DNA of 64,000 bases from contig JAHHRX010000003.1 in assembly GCA_020025545.1 (NCBI GenBank), forward strand, positions 38,017 through 102,016. Direction: 5' to 3'. Source of the DNA: Oscillospiraceae bacterium. GTDB taxonomy: Bacteria; Bacillota; Clostridia; Oscillospirales; Oscillospiraceae. Below the pieces are notes generated by a model. That model ran no database searches, was not told the DNA's origin, and worked only from the letters and a program-made list of their open reading frames with translations. How positions within the stretch are numbered: the first letter of the stretch is position 1; every line of letters begins with the position of its first letter. This document shows, piece after piece, positions 62,875 to 64,000 of the stretch. The position numbers and the translations under genes are program-made.

Positions 62875-62987
62875 AGAAGTTTGTTTGCACTGTCTGCGAC
62901 TATGTCTATGAGGGCGATGAGCTGCCTGAGGACTACGTGTGCCCCCTCTGCGGAGTGGGACCGGAGTTGTTTGAAGAGCAGGACTGA
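62871..62987 (+). CDS. Minimal rubredoxin (38 residues)
   Basis: Sequence has two cysteine pairs, [13 protein letters not shown] and [15 protein letters not shown], which bind one iron. At 38 residues it is shorter than the usual 52-54 residue rubredoxins. The ATG overlaps the perR stop (ATGA) and AGGAGGAAG precedes it. It closely resembles the N-terminal domain of the reverse rubrerythrin downstream. Likely electron donor to peroxide- or oxygen-reducing enzymes. Confidence 0.92.
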   Translation: MKKFVCTVCDYVYEGDELPEDYVCPLCGVGPELFEEQD

Positions 62988-63055
62988 TCCCCTACCCTAT
63001 TGCCCACAATTAAATTTACAATAAAAAACTAAAACAATCTATGGAGGAAAGTATT

Positions 63056-63646
63056 ATGAAGAAATTTGTCTGCCCCGTTTGCGGCTATGTTTACGAAGGC
63101 GAGTCCATCCCCGAGGGCTTCAAGTGCCCCGTTTGTAAGGTGGACGGCTCCAAGTTCAAGGTTATGGAGAACGACAAGCTGGCTGCTGAGCATGATTACG
63201 GCATCTACGCCAAGACCGTGAAGAACAACCCCGACATCTCCGAGGAAGATAAGAAATTCATCTTCGAGCAGCTGATGGCTAACTTCAACGGCGAGTGCTC
63301 CGAAGTCGGTATGTATCTGTGCATGGCCCGCATTGCACACCGTGAGGGTTACCCCGAAATCGGCCTGTACTGGGAGAAGGCAGCATTTGAAGAGGCTGAG
63401 CACGCTGCAAAGTTTGCAGAGCTGCTGGGCGAGGATCTGGAGCCCAACATGAAGGCTACCACCAAGGACAACCTGGCATGGCGTGTTGACTGCGAGTTCG
63501 GCGCAACCCAGGGCAAGTTCGATCTGGCTGCCTGCGCTAAGAAGAACGGCCTGGATGCAATCCACGACACCGTTCACGAGATGGCTCGTGACGAGGCTCG
63601 CCACGGCAAGGCTCTCAAGGGTCTGCTGGAGCGTTACTTCAAGTAA
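63056..63646 (+). CDS. Reverse rubrerythrin (N-terminal rubredoxin, C-terminal diiron domain)
   Basis: Peroxidase of 196 residues that reduces H2O2 (and O2) in anaerobes. Rubredoxin domain first: [18 protein letters not shown] and [10 protein letters not shown]; then the four-helix diiron domain with [24 protein letters not shown] and [15 protein letters not shown] supplying the Glu and His ligands. This domain order is that of clostridial revRbr. ATG 63056 follows GGAGG. Placed 68 bases after the small rubredoxin with no terminator between, so it probably belongs to the perR regulon. Strong codon bias suggests high expression. Confidence 0.96.
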   Translation: MKKFVCPVCGYVYEGESIPEGFKCPVCKVDGSKFKVMENDKLAAEHDYGIYAKTVKNNPDISEEDKKFIFEQLMANFNGECSEVGMYLCMARIAHREGYPEIGLYWEKAAFEEAEHAAKFAELLGEDLEPNMKATTKDNLAWRVDCEFGATQGKFDLAACAKKNGLDAIHDTVHEMARDEARHGKALKGLLERYFK

Positions 63647-63663
63647 GATATAAAGCAATTTCT

Positions 63664-63696
63664 GAGAGGGACCGGGATTTCCTGGTCTCTCTTTTT
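63664..63696 (+). terminator. Terminator after reverse rubrerythrin
   Basis: GAGAGGGACC pairs imperfectly with GGTCTCTC and is followed by T6. Confidence 0.8.
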
Positions 63697-63716
63697 TAAT
63701 GCTTTTGACATTTTCG

Positions 63717-63791
63717 ATGGTACAGAAATGGTACACCTACCCTTTTTTGTGGATTTACGATCTTCAAAATGGTACACTCAGAATGGTACAC
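63717..63791. repeat. Four copies of ATGGTACA
   Basis: ATGGTACA starts at 63717, 63728, 63769 and 63783; three share AATGGTACAC. The pattern resembles the repeated end motifs of some insertion sequences or a regulator/recombinase binding array. Confidence 0.6.
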
Positions 63792-63949
63792 ATCTGTTAC
63801 TAACATAATACAACATTTCCACGCTAAAAACAATTAAATTATCTATATTTTATCAAGTTTATATCATCTTTTAGTCGAAAAGCAAACATGATAATTGAAA
63901 CATTAATTCAATTTGCAAACATCTTTGAATCAACTGCGGAAGCTCACCT
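63792..63949. other. AT-rich region without a recognised gene
   Basis: No open frame above 25 codons with a ribosome site, no tRNA or hairpin-T structure. The base composition is unlike the preceding 63 kb, which may mark the edge of a mobile or recently acquired segment. Confidence 0.5.
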
Positions 63950-64000
63950 CTAAGCAGCATCTAAGCCAGCCCGCCACAACTTTACTCCAAGCTGTAATGG
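63950..64000 (-). CDS. Possible C-terminus of a gene entering from the right edge
   Basis: A minus-strand frame open from the edge ends at a TAG (63950-63952) with the residues QLGVKLWRAGLDAA. Only 16 codons are visible, so the family cannot be assigned. Confidence 0.2.
   Translation of the reverse strand, partial: PLQLGVKLWRAGLDAA

Overview
The window reads as a chromosomal segment around the replication origin of an anaerobic, low-to-mid GC Gram-positive bacterium, most likely a gut Clostridia of the Oscillospiraceae/Ruminococcaceae type. This placement is inferred from gene content and order (dnaA-dnaN-yaaA-recF-gyrB-gyrA, rpmH-rnpA-yidD-yidC-jag, parA-parB with parS), from fermentative and anaerobic functions (phosphotransacetylase, D-lactate dehydrogenase, ATP-type PEP carboxykinase, biotin Na+-pumping oxaloacetate decarboxylase, NfnAB-type transhydrogenase, reverse rubrerythrin), and from strong AGGAGG ribosome sites and sigma-A type promoters. 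I see no rRNA, tRNA, CRISPR array or complete transposon.

Layout. 1-5.5 kb: 3' end of folC, a D-lactate dehydrogenase and two MATE exporters. 5.6-9 kb (minus): a beta-CASP metallo-beta-lactamase RNase-like protein followed by a YtcJ-like amidohydrolase. 9.2-13.6 kb: an mglBAC galactose-type ABC importer with a fourth, overlapping gene for a membrane-anchored Listeria-Bacteroides-repeat protein. 13.6-17.8 kb: pta, a zinc-ribbon protein, and a ruvC-ruvA-ruvB operon led by a small membrane protein. 17.8-27.4 kb: apbE, an NfeD/SPFH/DUF6440 operon, uppP, an OmpR-type two-component system followed by an HtrA-like protein that lacks its catalytic histidine, an acyl-ACP thioesterase and a YitT-family membrane protein. 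27.4-34.4 kb: an IMP-dehydrogenase-like protein, a DUF3810 metallopeptidase coupled to rsmG, then rpmH-rnpA-yidD-yidC-jag. 34.5-40 kb: pckA (minus) and oadA-oadG-biotin carrier-oadB (plus), lying between jag and dnaA. 40.3-50 kb: dnaA, oriC, dnaN, yaaA, recF, gyrB, gyrA, rnhA, remB and a small DUF3592-like gene. 50-53.2 kb: a repeat-rich stretch and nfnAB (minus). 53.3-57.2 kb (minus): a zinc-ribbon membrane protein, parA, parB, serS and mscL with two parS sites. 57.3-60.3 kb: a DUF1836 regulator, HflK/HflC-like SPFH pair and a DUF6054 protein. 60.4-63.7 kb: typA (minus), then perR, a tiny rubredoxin and a reverse rubrerythrin. The last 300 bases are AT-rich with repeated TGGTACA motifs.

How the parts fit. 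The central block is replication and segregation: DnaA, a DnaA-box array with an AT-rich unwinding region, sliding clamp, RecF, gyrase and ParAB with three parS sites. Interleaved with it are fermentation genes that link PEP, oxaloacetate, pyruvate, acetyl-phosphate, lactate and the reduced-ferredoxin/NAD(P)H pools, and an oxidative stress cassette. The most notable observations are a parS site built into a transcription-terminator palindrome, a second DnaA-box cluster 14 kb from dnaA, a 16-nt UNCG-loop hairpin shared by the leaders of pta and nfnAB, the HtrA pseudoprotease next to a sensor kinase, the four-gene mgl operon, and a mosaic family of intergenic hairpin repeats around the origin. 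No single locus is clearly a wholly new system; all statements come from reading the sequence, without database searches.
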